Origin: Pseudomonadota bacterium
Lineage (GTDB): Bacteria; Pseudomonadota; Alphaproteobacteria; Caulobacterales; Caulobacteraceae
Direction: 5' to 3'
Assembly: GCA_023416055.1 (NCBI GenBank)
Contig: JAEZIH010000208.1
Coordinates: 1 to 5,451 of the forward strand
DNA: 5,451 nt
Numbering within the stretch: position 1 is the first letter of the stretch; the number at the start of each line of letters is the position of its first letter. The notes under the pieces were generated by a model. It ran no database searches, was not told the DNA's origin, and saw only the letters and a list, made by a program, of their open reading frames with translations. The translations under genes were made by a program, and so were the position numbers. This document shows, one piece after another, positions 4,979 to 5,451 of the stretch.

Positions 4979-5451
4979 ATGACCGATCTCCGGAATGTTC
5001 TGGGCGAGGCGGTCGCGGCCGCCTTCGCCGCCGAAGGCGTGGATCCGGCGCTGGCCCGCGTGACGCCGTCGGACCGGCCCGACCTGGCCGATTTCCAGTC
5101 GAACGGGGCGCTGGCCGCGGCCAAGGCGCTGAAGGCCAATCCGCGCGAGCTGGCCGGCAAGGTCGCCGCGCGGCTGGAGGGCGATGCGCGGCTGGCGTCG
5201 GTCGAGGTCGCCGGGCCCGGCTTCATCAATCTGAAGGTGGCGGACGGGGCGCTGGCGGCGCGGGCCGCCGAGGTCGCCGGCGATGGCGAGCGGGCCGGGG
5301 CGGCGACGGTCGCCGAGCCGCGCAAGGTGGTCATCGACTATGGCGGGCCGAACGTGGCCAAGCCGATGCACGTCGGCCACCTGCGCAGCTCGATCATCGG
5401 CGAAAGCCTGAAGCGGCTGTTCCGCTTCCGCGGCGACCAGGTCTGGGGCGA
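4979..5451 (+). CDS. argS: Arginyl-tRNA synthetase, N-terminal 157 residues (3' end beyond window)
   Basis: Class I aminoacyl-tRNA synthetase that charges tRNA-Arg with arginine in the cytoplasm. Seen: an N-terminal Add-1 type domain (about 1-88) that contacts the tRNA D-loop, with [20 protein letters not shown] (32-51), [13 protein letters not shown] and GPGFINLKV (79-87). The start of the catalytic domain follows, with the family signature [19 protein letters not shown] (121-139). There HVGH (131-134) is the HIGH-type ATP-binding motif as usually written in ArgS. The frame is open to the window edge; the KMSKS-like region and anticodon-binding domain lie outside. The ATG at 4979 comes one base after the stop of the secreted-protein gene, without a good Shine-Dalgarno site of its own, so translation probably depends on re-initiation by ribosomes leaving the upstream gene. 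No other family fits this signature. Confidence 0.97.
   Translation, partial: MTDLRNVLGEAVAAAFAAEGVDPALARVTPSDRPDLADFQSNGALAAAKALKANPRELAGKVAARLEGDARLASVEVAGPGFINLKVADGALAARAAEVAGDGERAGAATVAEPRKVVIDYGGPNVAKPMHVGHLRSSIIGESLKRLFRFRGDQVWG

Noticed and set aside
4150..5334. 394-codon minus-strand frame opposite the secreted protein and argS
   Set aside because: Covers the argS signature in antisense and shows only Ala/Arg/Ser-rich sequence; argS and the signal-peptide protein explain the region.

Overview
The window is strongly GC-rich bacterial DNA, densely packed, with codon third positions almost all G or C. Gene content (zinc-type threonine dehydrogenase with Kbl, IspH, ArgS, a MazF-like toxin) and protein style suggest an alphaproteobacterium, most likely Caulobacterales (Caulobacter, Phenylobacterium or Brevundimonas type). 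The class is a fair inference; the order is a guess from general resemblance.

Layout. Positions 1-4140 hold six genes, all on the minus strand. In their direction of transcription they are: ispH (isoprenoid synthesis, 4140-3169); a two-gene type II toxin-antitoxin module, antitoxin then MazF/PemK-like toxin (3112-2584); a lipoprotein joining an MliC-type lysozyme-inhibitor domain to a DUF4232 domain (2510-1620); kbl (1576-383); and the start of tdh (386 to the window edge). A 147-base divergent intergenic region (4141-4287) separates this block from two plus-strand genes: a small secreted protein of unknown function (4288-4977) and, one base after its stop, the beginning of argS (4979 to the window edge).

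How the genes work together. Tdh and Kbl form the two-step threonine-to-glycine route: Tdh oxidises threonine to 2-amino-3-ketobutyrate, and Kbl splits that with CoA into glycine and acetyl-CoA. Their reading frames overlap as GTGA, so they are translationally coupled. The toxin and antitoxin genes also overlap. IspH and ArgS are housekeeping enzymes with no evident link to their neighbours.

Most notable: this Tdh keeps the catalytic-zinc residues but has lost all four cysteines of the structural-zinc lobe, in a loop of unchanged length. The MliC-DUF4232 lipoprotein is an uncommon domain pairing and lacks the lysine expected in the MliC inhibitory motif. The secreted protein next to argS is unrecognised. 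I see no RNA genes, CRISPR, insertion sequences, prophage or att sites. No wholly new system is evident; the window is mainly core metabolism with a toxin-antitoxin cassette and a lipoprotein gene set in it.
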